Shown one piece after another: positions 42,572 to 54,146 of a stretch of 64,000 nucleotides of DNA; position 1 is the stretch's first letter; the number at the start of each line of letters is the position of its first letter. Source of the DNA: Raffaelea ambrosiae (taxonomy: Eukaryota; Ascomycota; Sordariomycetes; Ophiostomatales; Ophiostomataceae); assembly GCA_002778195.1 (NCBI GenBank), contig PCDI01000014.1:62001-126000 (forward strand), in the 5' to 3' direction. The translations under genes were made by a program, and so were the position numbers. The notes beneath the pieces are model-generated. The model had not been told where the DNA came from. It did no database searches and saw only the letters and a program-made list of their open reading frames with translations.

Positions 42572-44906
42572 ATGGGCACCTCCCGCGTCGAAGCCGGGTC
42601 GCTGTCCGCCCTCAACCTCCTTGCGTCCAACCCGCCTCAATATCCACACAATCCCACCGAAGAGCAGCACGAACCCCTCTCGCTCTACATTTCCCGTGTG
42701 CCGGGCACACGAGGTAAGTTGTGCTTGTGTATTCTCGTGATCTCTGTGATCTTGCGCAGAAGATATATATTGCTTGCTGCTTCGGGCCAATTTTACGTCA
42801 TCTACGTCGTCTGACTGCTGACCACTGATCTTTACAATCGCAGACGTCATCCTCTCCACGCTGAAGCCCCAGCGCAAAAATGTCACGGGCGAAGACGTCG
42901 CCAACGCGCTCTACTATGTCCACCTCGACGTACCATCCGATGGCCTCATAGCAGCCAACAATTCCGGCCACGAGCGCAGCTCCTCTTCGCCCCGCAACAG
43001 CGGCGAAATACTACGCAGTCCCGCCAGCCCCATCCAGCGGAAACCCGTGCCCGTGGCAGCCAAACCAGCCGAGACAGTCGACAACCCCCCTGCCTACCCT
43101 GCTGCTCTCGCTCCGCAGACCACGGCGCCATCTGCGAACCTTGCACCGGCCGCCAGCCAACCCCCTCCACCGCCGCCGCATCAACAACTCCCTGCACACG
43201 CGCCACCCGACCAGCGGTGGCCACTTACGTCGTCCTACCAACAGCCATCCCCAACGGTAACGACAGCACGACAGACACAGCCAGTCCAGTCGGCACCACC
43301 GCCGCCCAGCGTACCCCAGCCGTGGGTTCCGCCTGGATTCCATCTCGACAAAAGCCACAGCTTCGAGGTTGCAAACAGCATAGATACATCAACTCCTCCC
43401 ACCCCACCACCTGCGCTTCCGGCACGCGTACGCCCTCCACATACGGCCCCAGTGGTGCAAGCCCCAGTCCCCCGCAAGCCATTGGCGGCGAGAGTGATTC
43501 CTTCACCCGGTGGCGGGTCAAGACTGCTGGACAAAGAGCTGCCGCCCCTGAACCCGGACGTCCGCGTCCAAAGTCCGCACACGCCGCGTTCGTCCTCTCC
43601 GCTGCGCAACTCCAATATCAACTTTGACGGCCCGCCCCCGCCTACACCCCCAAAGATGTTTCCACAAGGGCAAGATCCTCTCCTGAGACAATCCGTATCG
43701 TCGCCGAAAAGACCAAGCTCACCGAATCTCGTGCCCTTCCAACTCACCTTGATCCGCCGCGATCCATCGACTAATAATCAATGGAACGTTGGCAAAGTCT
43801 CGTCTGTGCAATCCGCCGAGCCCATGTTTCTCCCAGATGGAACGGAAGCCACTGTTGCCTTAGACCAGCCAACTATCCGCGTGCACCTCGAAACTTCTGG
43901 CTATGCTAAGTTTCGCGGCTTTCCCTCGCGCCACAGCATCGAGAATTCTTCGCGTGATGTGTCCACCTCTTCTCTTCCTCGGTCTCTGGCTGGTGTGGCG
44001 AACAACAAGAGTGACGAAACTGCAGCTGGATTCAACCGACAAGTCGTTATGGCGTATACAAAGAGTTGGACGTCTGGCATCCGAGGCGTCTTTAAGCGCC
44101 ACGACCGATCTTCATCCGAGAACGCCATCGATGCTGACATGGCCAACAATGCCTATCCTTTCGACCTGGAGCCTCCGAACCGCCAACGCTTCTTGCATGT
44201 TCGAAACAATAGCCAAACATCTGTGGGCTCAACTGAATCAGCTTCCAACGAAACTCCAGCAGGAGCAGGAGGAAGAGAGTCACCTAACCCCCTCATCACA
44301 CGTCCTGGGCCAGGATTAAAACCACGCGGTTACGTCTTCACCAGCCCATGGGACGGCCGTTGCGAATTTCGCACTGGCAACGGCGGGCGCACACTCAAGT
44401 GTCGCCACACCCTCAACCCGTCCGGAAGTGGCACCGCTGGTTATAACCCTCTTGTCATGGCACAGAACATTCGCGATGGCCAGGGCATCGTCGCTGGGCG
44501 CAACCGCGCCAGCTCGCTGTCCTCCGCCATCACTGGCGCCACCACCGTGAGCGAGCTGCGCTTCAACCTGCCTAATGCAGACCTATTTCGACCCAAGCAC
44601 GAGTCGCTAGGTGTCCGCGGCGGTGAACTGTACGGAAAGTTCCAAGACCACTTGCAAAAACATCGGCGCCAGGGGTCGTCGACAACGGAAGACGATTACG
44701 ACGAAGAGGAGGAGGAAGGAGCTATCGGCCTAGAAGATTCGGATGTATTTTTGGGGTTGGGGAAGGAGAAAGCGGGAGGCGGAAATCGCGGCAGGCGGGC
44801 CAAGCTGGGCAAGTTGATCATATACGATGACGGGTTTAAAATGCTGGATCTTGTCGTTGCCTCCAACATCGGCATTTGGTGGGTTGCGTGGGAGAAGAAT
44901 TTCTAA
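42572..44906 (+). CDS. Conserved fungal hypothetical, Pro-rich with conserved C-terminal motif
   Basis: Two exons, 42572-42713 and 42844-44906 (intron GTAAGT...TCGCAG, phase 1), give 734 aa. The N-terminus (about residues 1-75) is ordered: PLSLYISRVPGTR|DVILSTLKPQRKNVTGEDVANALYYVHLD. A long Pro/Ser-rich disordered part follows (about 75-250), then LVPFQLTLIRRDPSTNNQWNVGKV and a beta-rich segment with SGYAKFRGF. The C-terminal region carries FTSPWDGRCEFRTGNGGRTLKCRHTL, VSELRFNLP and GGGNRGRRAKLGKLIIYDDGFKMLDLVVASNIGIWW. I recall this order of blocks in proteins across filamentous ascomycetes, but with no assigned function. It has no signal peptide; the very C-terminus is hydrophobic but too short to be a sure membrane helix. 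Confidence 0.82.
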
Positions 44907-45607
44907 TCATTGAGAGGGGGAAATAAAAGACAAAGGAGACAGAAAGACAAAACTAGAGAAGATTCCACGTAGGCGTCTGGCGATGGGCAGTTTTAGAGGC
45001 CATCCCAAATGAATGGGAATACGAATAATAATGATAAAACTTGGGAATTTCGGGAAAGTTGGAGTGCTCCAATACAACTGGCATCATCCCTCGCTGCTTA
45101 CTTAAAATTTAGACACTACGCCGTATGGTGTAGTTATGGGACAAGGGTGACCTCGGATCAAGCTTCCACCCCACGTGACGCTCCTTAGCTGGGGTTAGCC
45201 CACTCCAGCCAATCAACAGTCACACGAAGTCATCCGTGTCCCCTGCTTTGCCAGAAAATCCCGAGCGGAAAAAGCGTCCACGGTTTTGTTTTTTCTGTTC
45301 TGAACCGCAGCTTTTCCTTGACGAAACCTTCCAACCCACTCCCCATTGACGCACCCAATCCACTAACCAGCGCTTGCATTTTCCTCCATTGGGGTGTGTC
45401 TGGCTTTCTTGCGCGTCTTCCATCCATTGACTTCCCCGTTCACTTTGTCGTTTCTTTCCTTTGTCGTTCCCGGACAGGCGGATTGGTCAACAGGAGAGCT
45501 CTTTTTTTCTCTTTTGTGTGGCTCTTCTTCCCTTATCCTCCTCCCTCGCCCGCCTTCTCCTCCCGACCGACCGCTGCCGCACACCACTCACAACTGCGTC
45601 ATCCACT
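44907..45607. other. Intergenic, promoter of NDUFS8
   Basis: About 700 bp holding the 3' end of the hypothetical gene and the NDUFS8 promoter, including the E-box/CCAAT pair at 45172-45213 and a CT-rich leader from 45400. No gene was recognised. Confidence 0.55.
45172..45213 (+). promoter_or_regulatory. CACGTGAC plus CCAAT box upstream of NDUFS8
   Basis: CCCCACGTGAC ends at 45179 and CCAATCA begins at 45209, with 29 bp between, about 395-435 bp upstream of the NDUFS8 ATG. CACGTGAC is a Cbf1-type bHLH E-box. CCAAT is bound by the HAP/CBC complex, which controls respiratory genes in fungi. The acyl carrier protein gene has a matching pair. Confidence 0.5.
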
Positions 45608-46528
45608 ATGCTCTCAGCACGGGTCGTTCGTGCCTCGACTTTGGCTCGGGCAGCCCGGGCTATGCCTCTGAGCGCGTCGCCAATGGTCACGGCCGCGGCC
45701 GCCTCTCCCTCTCGGATGGTTACTGCCAGCGCCGTCTTCGCCGCTACCAATTTCCACAGCCTGCAACAGACACAAAGACGAACATACGCGACGCCTGTGG
45801 GCTCACTTCCAAAAGGCTTTCGCATTCAGCCGCGACCACAATGGGATCAGGAGAAGGAGGCCACGATGGACAAGGTTGGAAACTACTTTATGCTCTTGGA
45901 GATGTTCCGCGGCATGTACGTGCTGCTCGAGCAGTTCTTCCGGCCACCGTACGTCTCATTGATTGCCCAGCCAAATTGTCGGACCGTCCCTAACAAGCCT
46001 TACGCAGATACACAATCATGTACCCGTACGAAAAGGGTCCCATCTCCCCGCGGTTCCGTGGTGAGCACGCTCTGCGGCGATACCCCTCTGGTGAAGAGCG
46101 TTGCATTGCTTGCAAACTGTGCGAAGCAGTAAGTGACAATTCCCCCAACCGCGCAATTTAGTGTCCATAGTTCTAACCAAGCACTTCGACAGATTTGTCC
46201 CGCTCAGGCCATCACCATTGAAGCAGAAGAGCGTGCTGATGGCTCTCGCCGGACAAGCCGCTACGATATCGACATGACCAAGTGCATTTATTGCGGCTTC
46301 TGCCAGGAGTCGTGCCCTGTCGATGCCATTGTCGAGTCACCCAACGCCGAGTATGCTACTGAGACAAGAGAAGAGTTGCTGTATAACAAAGGTAGGTTGC
46401 TCACAGAATGTTTCTTCTGTCGTTTATTCTGTAAACTAATTCCATACACAGAAAAATTGCTGTCAAATGGAGACAAGTGGGAGCCAGAGCTGGCCGCGGC
46501 CATCCGCGCAGACTCTCCGTATCGGTAA
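45608..46528 (+). CDS. NDUFS8: NADH:ubiquinone oxidoreductase 23-kDa (TYKY) subunit, mitochondrial
   Basis: Four exons (45608-45948, 46008-46128, 46193-46391, 46452-46528) give 245 aa with consistent phases and canonical splice sites. This complex I subunit carries clusters N6a and N6b, which pass electrons through the peripheral arm towards ubiquinone. The first 65 or so residues are an Arg/Ala/Ser-rich mitochondrial presequence (MLSARVVRASTLARAARAM...RRTY). Both [4Fe-4S] motifs are complete: CIACKLCEAICPAQAI, split exactly at an intron between exons 2 and 3, and CIYCGFCQESCPVDAI. YPYEKGPISPRFRGEHALRRYPSGEERC and the C-terminal EKLLSNGDKWEPELA are nearly invariant family stretches. The gene directly downstream encodes another complex I-associated protein. 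Confidence 0.97.
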
Positions 46529-47437
46529 CCGGATGCGGTGGTGTAGATACGAATCGACAAAATTAAACAACGAAACGAAAAAACACACAATCATCTGGGA
46601 GTAATCAACGACGGAAAGTCTGTAGATACGATGCTGTATATAAATTAAGCCAAAAAAAAATCCAAATGCCATACCCGCCATACCAGAAATATCACAACAG
46701 AACAGAACCCTCAAGAGCGACCTCTAAAAGTGTATAAACTGTTCATGGCGAGGGCTCAAACATCATATCTCAGAACGCAGTACCCCTCCATGATCCCGAA
46801 TCAGTAACATGACATATTTGTACCAAATATCTCGCAATATCTGCGGTATCAATATCACCATTACGGTCATCCCCACGTCCCGCCATAAATCAAACCAGTG
46901 TCGCCGACGCCCCACGTGACTCGGTTCAGCTCGGACCCCAAATAAGGAGCACTCCTATTGGTCAGATACCCGGGATTGAGCGCAAGCTCGGATTTTTGTG
47001 TTTTTTTTTCCTCACTCATCCAATTTTGTGCTTCACTGCTTTCCCATCTGGTCATTGCCAACACCCATCCCTCCCCTCGCCGCCCTCTATTCCACCCGTG
47101 CGTGTCTGCGAACCCATCCAGCAACGACGCCCTTGAGTTGTTTTTACCTCTCTCTCTCGCTCTTTACACTCGACTTTTCAAGAGGTAGGCAAGAACGAAT
47201 CCGCTGCCGGCCGTGTTTGCTAAGCAAAAGCAACGGCCGTTGTCCCCGAGCTGGCCTTCGTTTACTCCGTCTGGAGATACGGGGCCCTGGACGAGCAAAA
47301 AGACCCTGGAAAGTCATGGGACAACCCTGAAAGAATTCTTAAAAGAGATAGATCGTCTTGTAGCTGACTTCTTAAACTACCTGCAGGAAAGGGAACGTTC
47401 TTTCACGTCCTACTCGCCCCCCCCCCCACCCACAACC
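46529..47437. other. Intergenic, promoter of mitochondrial acyl carrier protein gene
   Basis: A 909-bp gap holding the NDUFS8 3' end and the acyl carrier protein promoter. It contains the CACGTGAC/ATTGG pair at 46913-46961, a CT-rich leader at 46990-47180, and an 11-base C run at 47418-47428 just before the ATG. Confidence 0.55.
46913..46961 (+). promoter_or_regulatory. CACGTGAC plus inverted CCAAT upstream of acyl carrier protein gene
   Basis: CCCCACGTGAC ends at 46920 and ATTGG (CCAAT on the other strand) starts at 46957, with 36 bp between, about 475-525 bp upstream of the ATG. It parallels the arrangement upstream of NDUFS8. Confidence 0.5.
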
Positions 47438-48125
47438 ATGTTCCGCTCGACTGTCGCCCGCTCCTCGGCCGTCGCCATGACGGCTTCGCGTGCTTTCTCC
47501 ACGTCTTCCCGGATGTCCCTGCTGGTGCGCCGGCCACAGACTGTCGCCGCCGCAGCCACCCCCATGCGCAGATCAGCTCCTTCTTTTTCCCAGCCGATAG
47601 CTGTGCGGTGGTACTCGGCTGGCGGTGGTCTGAACAAGGAGGAGGTGGAGGGTCGGATTGTCAGCCTGCTAAAGGGTTTCGACAAGGTCAACGACCCGAG
47701 CAACGTGAGTCTTCTTGCAGCACATGTTGATGATTTTGTTGATGGTTCCGGGGGGTGTATTCCCCAATATCAGGCCCAATGTCTAAGTCCAGTTGGTTTG
47801 GGTGGTTGCCATGCGATATCTAAATTTTTTCAGTTGGGCAAAGAATTAAGACTGACAGCAACTTCTCACGCTATAGATCAAGGCCACGTCCCACTTTGCC
47901 AACGACCTCGGCTTGGACTCGCTTGACACCGTGGAGGTCGTGATGGCCATTGAGGAGGAGTTCAGCATTGAGATCCCGGACAAGGATGCCGACACCATCC
48001 ACAGTGGTAAGCATTGTCGATAATTCCCTCATTTCTCACTGTGTTTGCAGCTGTTGCTGACGTGTTTCCTGCCCCCAGTCGACAAGGCTGTCGATTACAT
48101 CCTGCACCAGCCGGATGCCCACTGA
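47438..48125 (+). CDS. ACP1: Mitochondrial acyl carrier protein (complex I SDAP/NDUFAB1)
   Basis: Three exons (47438-47704, 47877-48006, 48079-48125) give 147 aa in frame with canonical splice sites. The protein carries acyl chains for mitochondrial fatty-acid (lipoate precursor) synthesis and is a structural subunit of complex I and of LYR-protein modules. An Arg/Ser/Thr-rich presequence (about residues 1-65) precedes the four-helix ACP fold: VEGRIVSLLKGFDKV, then FANDLGLDSLDTVEVVMAIEEEF, whose DSL serine takes the 4'-phosphopantetheine, and IEIPDKDADTIHSVDKAVDYI. Size and layout match fungal orthologues. The ATG at 47438 is preceded by a C-rich run. It lies 0.9 kb downstream of NDUFS8 on the same strand. 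Confidence 0.97.
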
Positions 48126-49283
48126 AGAGTTGGGACCATGTATATGTAATGGACGTTTTCTATCCCCCTCCACAGTTTAAGGTCAATATATGCATTCAAG
48201 AGAAAAAAAATTACGATTGAATCATCATGATAAACATCAGAAAAAAGACACATACTTGTAAAATAGAAGAACGAGAAGAGGGAAATCGAGAGGGGAAATG
48301 GGGGCTACTTTTTTATTTTTATTTTTTTACAAACCTCCCTATCTCTTGTTCTGGGCTGTGTCTCCTGCGAAATACGAAACGCCCAACTTTGTTCTTGGAT
48401 TCATTGCCATCGTAGACGGAGCAGTGTACTCACTCCATTATTCTCAGCAAAGTGGCTTGTAATGGCACTTGAACAAGATGGACTGTCTTGACAGATAGTG
48501 TGGCATTTCATTGTTTAGGTAATTAAGGCAAAAATTCCATCATGCCCAGGGCTTGGCTCTGTATGGTTTATAGTGCGAAGACATTTGATACATGCTACCT
48601 GCTTCGCACACTTTATACGTACAGCGTGGCCAGGCCAGGATTTAGTTACATATTGCGGTTGAAAAGGTTCCATAAAGTTTTATATTTCTACAGCTTTGAA
48701 ACAAAGGCACCGGTCGCAGTTCCGTATGCCAGAAGTCAGCTGGTGGATCACAAGTAAGATGAGAGGCAATGCTACCCGAAATATAAGCCTATTGATAAGA
48801 CGATACAAGGTAAATAGCGAAAGATCACATGTATATATAGCAAATAAATGACCACAAACTCCCAAGAATGCTCATCAGAAGCCAGTAACAACAAGGCAGT
48901 GCAATCAAAGACCTAATACCTAATAAAGACGCGGAACGGAGGGAGAGAGAGAGTAAACGAGTAAACAGAAGATGGAGGGAAAAAAAGTTGTAAAATGCCG
49001 CCCTTTTGGTTGACCAGTAGTAACAGATGCCCGCCCAGTGTTCCTATTTCTTATCCATTCTGACGAAGAAAAAAATGTTTTGATGCTCGTACTCTTCTTA
49101 AGGTGTCCCCCCTAATTTTGGAATTCGGTTTTCTGTCCTAGGGCTTTCATTCGTGTGGGGGAAAGGGTGCCTTTTGTTCTTATCATGCAATTGTAGCCCA
49201 ATAATCAAAGGAGCGAGATGGGATATCGTCAGTTTCAAGACAAAGCAGATGTGACTAAGCAAAGAAAAGATCATGGGTTGCCA
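48126..49283. other. Convergent intergenic region
   Basis: About 1.2 kb between convergent 3' ends. It is AT-rich with A- and T-runs (for example 48208-48216, 48308-48328), suitable for 3'-end formation on both strands. No gene was recognised. Confidence 0.5.
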
Positions 49284-51924
49284 TCACCGGCCGCCGACAG
49301 ACTCGACAGGGTTTGGCGGATCACGGGTTTTGGGTGTGCCTTTGCCAGACACGATACCGGCATAGCTCCACATGTTGGAAGGGCCAGAGCCGCCATTGAT
49401 CCCACTCAGGCCACCGGAGCGGCGCTTCAATGCCCGCATTTGGGATGCCTCGTCGAGCTCTTCCATGTTGAACACAAAGGCCGGGTCTTCCTCATCAATG
49501 GGCGTAGGGAACCGGCCTGGGGCTCCAGAACTAATCGAACCGCTGCTGACATGGCGGTCGAGGGTGCGTTCACGGTCGCGGTCACGACCAATGATACCAG
49601 AAGCGGCTGCAGTCGTAACGGTAGCGGCGCTGAGTGCTACAGGCGGGTGCCGTCCTCCGTTGGGCTGGAACCGGGGACTGGAATTGCCGCTTGTATCTTC
49701 GTTGATGCGGGTACGTTGCAGCTGCTGGGTGAGGACAGAAAAAGATTCCCCACTGGCTCTTGATGCCCCCAGTGATGTGGAGATGCTGCGAGCAGAGAAC
49801 TCGGCACCGTGTCCGTTGAGATCGCCGTTGCTGGCAAGACTGGAATTCCGCAACGGGCTACCGACATGGCCAAAGGCCGATGCAGCATGCTTCATAGAGC
49901 GACTCAGGCTCCCTGGCTCAAAGTCGTCATCACGCTGTTGACGCTGTTGAAACCAAGGACTCCACCGGCTGCTTGGGCTGGATGCGACATTGTTGGTGAC
50001 CGGGCTACCAAACTTCGTGGCATTTGCGGAGGCTGGCCCTGGTGCCGTGGGTGTTTCGGACAGGGCATCGGAGTCGGTGACGCGCAGTGAGCCTCTCCGT
50101 GCCTTCTCCTGCGGAGTGAGGACTTCGTTGGCCAGAGCACCCGGCACGTAATCCTCTTCCAAGAACAGGAAGTCGTTGTCCCAGTCGTTGTCGGCCTTTG
50201 GTGCACTGCTGCTGATGAGTCTTGGCTTTGCATATCGCTGGGAGCTGGAGTGCATTGTACGGCGACCATAGTACTCGTCGTGACCGTTGTGGTTGGTGGG
50301 ACTGCTACCGATGATGTTATCGTGGGGGGCAAGGTTCGAGGGCGACAGATGCTCGCTGCTGCCAAAAGCCGAGGTATGAAGAAGTTTCAACGTTTCGGAT
50401 GTTCGCTCCTCCTTGGCGCTGTGCAGTGACGGAGACGGCGACTCGAGGCCGAACTTGGAGGGAACCGATGCAGGCCAGGGCCCGTAGCGGGCGGCATGGG
50501 AGATGCCGTTCGAGTCGAAGGAAGCGGGAAGAGGAGCGTCCATGACAGAGAGGACCTTCACATTTACAGGCGACAGGCCGAGGCTGGCACGGCTGTGCTC
50601 GTCGAAGCCGCTTAGACCAGTGCCCGGTGGCGAACCATAAGCTGACGCGGGGTTGGATGAATATGTTGTCTCGATGCCAGGCAAGCCGCCCTCCATGCTT
50701 GGCTGGCGGCCGAGCTGGTGCGAGTGGCCATGATAGCGGTCGTCAGGTCCGCCGTTGTATGGCGTATGGCCATTGGCGTTGGCGGTGGCGTTCAAGAACG
50801 AGTTCGTGAGGGCGCTGTTGGACGGTTGGAGATATGCGGTGGGGTTGATGCGGCTGCCCAGGCCAAGAGGGGCGGTGCCGATAGTGACGCCATTCTTTCC
50901 GTAATTGACGCGGCGGCCGTCAGGGAGGACATGGATGTTGGCGCATTTGGGGCCGAATTTGCAGTTTCCCTGTGGATGAGTCACGATGTTAGCAGGTCTG
51001 AGAAGATTGGAATACCAGTGTCTGGTTCCCGGTTTCTGGTTCCTGGGGTCAAAGCCGCTTTCAGCGGGGTCGAGGACGTGACAGGGGAAAAAAGTTTCGG
51101 GTGGTGTCGGCAAAGAGCAGCCGCAGATGCCGAGATAGTGAGACAATGCCAGGAGACGGGTTGCGCAGTCGAGACGGGAGCTCATCGGCCGCCCGGGGAA
51201 GAGGAGGGGTCGAGGAGGGGTCGCAGGCGGCCGTCCAAGTAGACGGCAGACATACCTTTGCAAAATACTTGCAGACGGTCTCGGTGGCGGCGCCGATGTC
51301 GTGGCTGAAGGGGCACGAGTTGCCGGCCTGGCAGGCGCCCTGACGGAAAAACTTGCACGGGACGTGGGAGGTATCTAGGAGGCAGCATGTGAGAATTGGC
51401 TTATTGCTTAAGGAGGGCAGGATGGCAGGACGGCGGGACGGCAGGACAGCGAGATAGCAGGACAGCAAGATGGCAGCAATGTGCGATAACACGGCCTTGG
51501 AGACCCCGAAGGCCCTGGAGACTTAGGAGATCTGGGAGACCTGGGAGACCTGGGAGACCTGGGAGGACCAGGGTGGCGAAGGGCAGGACAGGGGGGATCA
51601 GGCCAGGGGAAGGTAGAAAGCAGGAGAGCGTATACAGGGCAGCGTCAGGAAGGAGTAGGGCGGGGAAGCGACGAGGCAGGGATCGAGAGGGGCTGCGAGC
51701 GGGCGCATCCTCGAGATCACTGTCGCGTGCGCAAGATCTGTGCTGGTGCGGTGGCAGACAGACCCGAAGGCGAGATGTGCACCGGTTTGGCCAGGTCGGC
51801 ACAGTCTGCACTGCGCACTCGAGAGGCAGCCCTGTGGACGGGGAGCTTGCTTTGGGCAGGGAATGGGGTGGGCTCAAGACGTACTGGGAGGGCTTCGAGG
51901 CCCGTCGAAGCGCGGAGCAGCCAT
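49284..51924 (-). CDS. CCCH zinc-finger protein, tandem fingers
   Basis: Three exons, 51924-51885, 51374-51256 and 50969-49284, give 614 aa. Phase-consistent joins produce MAAPRFDGPRSPPN|TSHVPCKFF and VCKYFAK|GNCKFGPKC. Introns are long for this window (510 and 286 nt). Finger 1 is CKFFRQGACQAGNSCPFSH (C-x7-C-x5-C-x3-H) at about residues 19-37. Finger 2 is CKYFAKGNCKFGPKCANIH, completed by the second splice, followed by VLPDGRRVNYGKNGVTIG. Such tandem fingers usually bind RNA. The remaining 530 residues are disordered, Ser/Gly/Asn/Pro-rich, with a conserved-looking end (DEEDPAFVFNMEELDEASQMRALKRRSGG). The tiny first exon was placed by the start, donor GTACGT and resemblance to fungal orthologues. 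The gene has a very long upstream region (see 51925-59848). The target is unknown. Confidence 0.85.
51527..51575. repeat. 10-bp minisatellite in intron 1 of the CCCH gene
   Basis: Four to five near-perfect copies of GGGAGACCTG lie inside the 510-nt intron 1. A second, more degenerate array of about 10 bp (GGACGGCAGGA-like) lies in the same intron at 51418-51475. Confidence 0.85.
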
Positions 51925-52821
51925 TGGGCTGAGGCCGTCTTGCGAATGTGTATTTTGCGGCAGCATGGTGAGGCTTGTGGTTCGCGTGTGACGGAAGTCT
52001 GGCAGATTCGAGGCTGACATGTTGCTGGTCGGGGTTTTTTTGTCGCTCTTTTCTGCTAGATTTTTTCGTCTTTTTTTTTTTCTTTTTTTCCGCTTTCGTT
52101 TTTTTTTTTTCTCTTATTAATTCCTTCTGGCTGGCCCTCTTTGGCGGCGGATCCGCCTTGTGCTCTGGCAGTCTGTGGTTTCTGGCGTCACTTTCCCCGT
52201 TCCTTCCTCTTTTTTTCGGGTTGCCCTTAGCTTTTTTTCGGGGGCCGTTTTTCCTCTTTGCGGGTTGTTCGTTCCTGGTTCCTTTCTGTGTTTGTCGTCT
52301 TTGCCTCAGCACCGTGCGCTTCTTTGTGTGCGACGGTCTGGGGACGGCGGAAGTCGGCGGCTAAAGCGCTGTCGGGGAGTAAATCGGAGAGGGTAAACCA
52401 GAGAAGCAGAGAATAGAAGGCGAGGAAAAAGAAGTCGAGGAAAGAGCGGAGGAAGAGGAAGACGTGCTTGCTCGGCTTTAGAAGGAAAGAGGGGTGGTTT
52501 TAGTGCGCCGCTGCTCCCCTCACTGGGTCTTGTCTTGGGGGGCTCGCCGTACTCTGTCCCGCGACGCGCCTGTCTTATCCTAGCAGAATGGGGTGAACTG
52601 GGGACCCGGCTTGTGGGCAGGAGCGACCCGCCAACATCAGACGGCCAGAGCACGATTGACGCTATCGTGGGAAGACCGGAGCGAAGGGGGGGACCTTTGC
52701 TGCGTTGTATTGTCGCCTTCGCACGCCACACTCACACGAAACAAAAAAAGTAACACGAGCCAGGACAGCCGAGGGTCAGGTCCCGATAGGGCGGTTCTGG
52801 TATTGGAGCGGCTTTGGCTTC

Positions 52822-52860
52822 GGGATGGGGATGGGGATGGGGATGGGGATGGGGATGGGG
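52822..52860 (+). repeat. GGGGAT hexanucleotide array
   Basis: Five full GGGGAT units plus partial units at each end (39 nt). Repeated G4 tracts with 2-nt loops could form a G-quadruplex on the plus strand. Confidence 0.9.
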
Positions 52861-53961
52861 CGCGTGTGCGGGTTTTTGTCGACAAATCAAAGGATGCACG
52901 AGGAAAAGAGCAAAGATGAGAGAGACGAGGAGAGACGAGGAGGAGAAGACTTCTGAGCAGACAAAAGGCAAGAAAGTCGACGGTGGCCGGTTGCAGCTGA
53001 GGGAACAGTTACCAAGAGAGCCCAACGGTGACCTGGCAATTCGAGACCGTCGCGTGGGGAACTGGTCCAGACAAGGCACTGCAGGGAAGGCGGGAGGCTG
53101 GGCTGTCCTTGGTATGGCTTGCCGGGCTGCGATAGCAAATCCCCAGGCGAGGAGTGAGGCAGCTCGGCAGAGGTGGCCGATGTTTGGTCTCTTTGGCCTC
53201 TGTGGTCTCCTTGGTCTCGTTTGAATCTCTTTGGTCTCTTTTGGCGCCAGGTCCCCACTAGTAGGAGCACCCTGCTGGATTGCTGTTGGCTCTGGATTGA
53301 TTTGCAGACAGCTGAAAGATAGGGTGAAGCATCAGCTACGAATGAGAGGCGCTGGCGAGATAGAGGTCAATGCACGAAGCACGCCACAGTATGCGGGCGC
53401 AAGGGCCGTCTGGGAGAGCGAGTGGGCGAGTAGGCGAGTGGGTAAGTGGTCGGCACCGCCCACACAGCCTATGGCATAATATGGATTGCTCAATCACAAG
53501 GCCCCAATCCACGGTTCCAGGCGAGCGGCAGAGGATGAGAAGAGTGGCCGCGGAAAAGCAGCGGAAAGGAACGGCAGCTGGTACGTGGGGGTAGCGGAGG
53601 AAAAGGCGGGAAGACCAGGAATGAGCGTCTGGTATGCTGGAAATAAGTTTGTAGGGTGTTGTGAATTGTGCTACTAGTCTTTGTGATGCTGGCTGTTTTC
53701 AGGTGCAGGCAGTAAGCAACGGCAAAAGCAGGTCAGAAAGACTGTAGCATAGGGGGGGGGGGAAGAGAGAGAGACACAAAAGGAGACAGACACGAACAAA
53801 AAAAAAAACAGGAATCCGGCCCAGGCATGATTTCAAAGGGGGGGGGGGATGAGCCCAGTTAATAATGGAAACGGCAGGCCAGCTTCTGTGGACGACAGCA
53901 CGCTGGGCTCTCACAAGAAGAGGGTCACGAGGAGCATGGCGCCGAAGACGGGCAAACGAGG

Positions 53962-54146
53962 NNNNNNNNNNNNNNNNNNNNNNNNNNNNNNNNNNNNNNN
54001 NNNNNNNNNNNNNNNNNNNNNNNNNNNNNNNNNNNNNNNNNNNNNNNNNNNNNNNNNNNNNNNNNNNNNNNNNNNNNNNNNNNNNNNNNNNNNNNNNNNN
54101 NNNNNNNNNNNNNNNNNNNNNNNNNNNNNNNNNNNNNNNNNNNNNN
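53962..54146. other. Assembly gap (185 N)
   Basis: Unresolved bases. The flanks are purine-rich with G-runs (53752-53761, 53840-53849), which may be why the assembly broke. Confidence 1.

Noticed and set aside
41855..42814. 319-codon plus-strand open frame over the leader and first exon of the 734-aa gene
   Set aside because: It runs through the pyrimidine-rich leader and reads the real first exon in the wrong frame. No family resemblance.
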